Assembly: GCA_913061265.1 (NCBI GenBank)
Contig: CAJXVS010000005.1
Coordinates: 62,001-126,000, forward strand
Reading direction: 5' to 3'
Source: an uncultured Halobacteriovorax sp.
GTDB taxonomy: Bacteria > Bdellovibrionota > Bacteriovoracia > Bacteriovoracales > Bacteriovoracaceae
DNA: 64,000 nucleotides
Each line of letters starts with the position of its first letter. Within the stretch, counting starts at the first letter, position 1. The notes below the pieces were generated by a model. It was not told where the DNA came from. It was given only the letters and a program-made list of their open reading frames with translations, and did no database searches. Positions 63,819 through 64,000 of the stretch are shown piece after piece. Position numbers and translations under genes: made by a program.

Positions 63819-64000
63819 TAGTAGACCCCTCTGCCAGATTTCTTCTTTTCAATATTAAAATCTAAGCCCATGGCATCAAAGAGAAGCTTATACATAGTAT
63901 CTCTTTTTACTTTTTGTTTTGGTTTTCTGCCATCACTTCCCATTCTTAAAATAATCATATTAAGTGAAGGAATCACGCCCATAGTTTGACCACGAAAACC
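63818..64000 (-). CDS. C-terminal fragment of a serine hydrolase (beta-lactamase family), partial
   Basis: The frame is open from the right edge of the window to a TAA that overlaps the lipoprotein ATG. The 60 residues begin GFRGQTMGVIPSLNMIILRMG, split as a strand, a turn and a strand, which is the typical last beta-hairpin of class C beta-lactamase-like serine hydrolases (G-x-x-G-Q...P...vvVR). The catalytic residues would lie outside the window. Confidence 0.65.
   Translation of the reverse strand, partial: GFRGQTMGVIPSLNMIILRMGSDGRKPKQKVKRDTMYKLLFDAMGLDFNIEKKKSGRGVY

Noticed and set aside
63577-63858. Open frame on the plus strand opposite the small lipoprotein
   Set aside because: The opposite strand has a lipobox protein with coupled start; the plus frame lacks a ribosome site.
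1-64000. CRISPR arrays, tRNA or rRNA genes, insertion sequences, prophage
   Set aside because: No regular repeat-spacer pattern, cloverleaf, transposase, integrase or phage structural gene was seen on either strand.

Overview
The window is low-GC, gene-dense bacterial chromosome with short intergenic gaps, frequent TAATG or ATGA coupled junctions and several convergent gene pairs whose ends overlap. I see no rRNA, tRNA, insertion sequence, prophage or CRISPR array. The many exported and lipoprotein enzymes that attack peptidoglycan, protein and nucleotides, the many receiver, kinase and HD-type proteins, and a cytoplasmic core of Gram-negative type (RF3, ApaG, TldD/TldE, CTC-type L25, RlmK) fit the Bdellovibrionota, probably a Bacteriovorax or Halobacteriovorax-like predator. 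That placement is inference from gene content, not from a marker gene.

Layout. 1-5310 is a signalling block: an Hpt / receiver / receiver-PilZ-like operon, an OmpR-type regulator, and two related proteins with a degenerate receiver followed by an HD-GYP-like domain, placed tail to tail. 5354-8220 is the tldD-tldE pair. 8385-14652 mixes exported proteins (a LytM/M23 protein that seems to have lost its catalytic histidines, a lipoprotein-like alpha/beta hydrolase, a probable outer-membrane protein) with an HNH endonuclease and apaG.

14801-26403 is a nearly complete de novo purine operon in the order purF-purE-purC-purD-purN-purSL-purQ-purH-purM, with overlaps or gaps of at most 12 bases. It covers every step from PRPP to IMP except the PurK and PurB reactions. 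PurE carries a large insertion, PurL is fused to PurS-like modules, and PurH has an altered IMP-cyclohydrolase loop.

26393-43038 holds a GT4 glycosyltransferase, a kinase-like protein with Tyr in place of the phospho-accepting His, a TauE/SafE permease, RlmK, two exported papain-like proteases flanking a two-gene unit that encodes a secreted protein and a 1004-residue lipoprotein with two amidoligase-like domains, ribosomal protein L25, RF3, and convergent XRE and GAF-LuxR regulators. A phased ACCCGAT array lies in front of the XRE gene.

43218-64000 is rich in exported enzymes: a long L,D-transpeptidase, a trypsin-like lipoprotein, a MepA endopeptidase, an SLT-like transglycosylase, a caspase-like candidate, a 1220-residue secreted protein with kinase-like motifs, a beta-helix protein and two tandem UshA-like 5'-nucleotidases. 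A radical SAM protein coupled to a METTL25-like methyltransferase and a membrane histidine kinase lie among them. The strongest candidates for something undescribed are the papain / amidoligase-like lipoprotein neighbourhood (30656-37897), the radical SAM plus METTL25-like pair (48443-50493), and the secreted caspase-like and kinase-like proteins (52248-53105 and 55008-58670).
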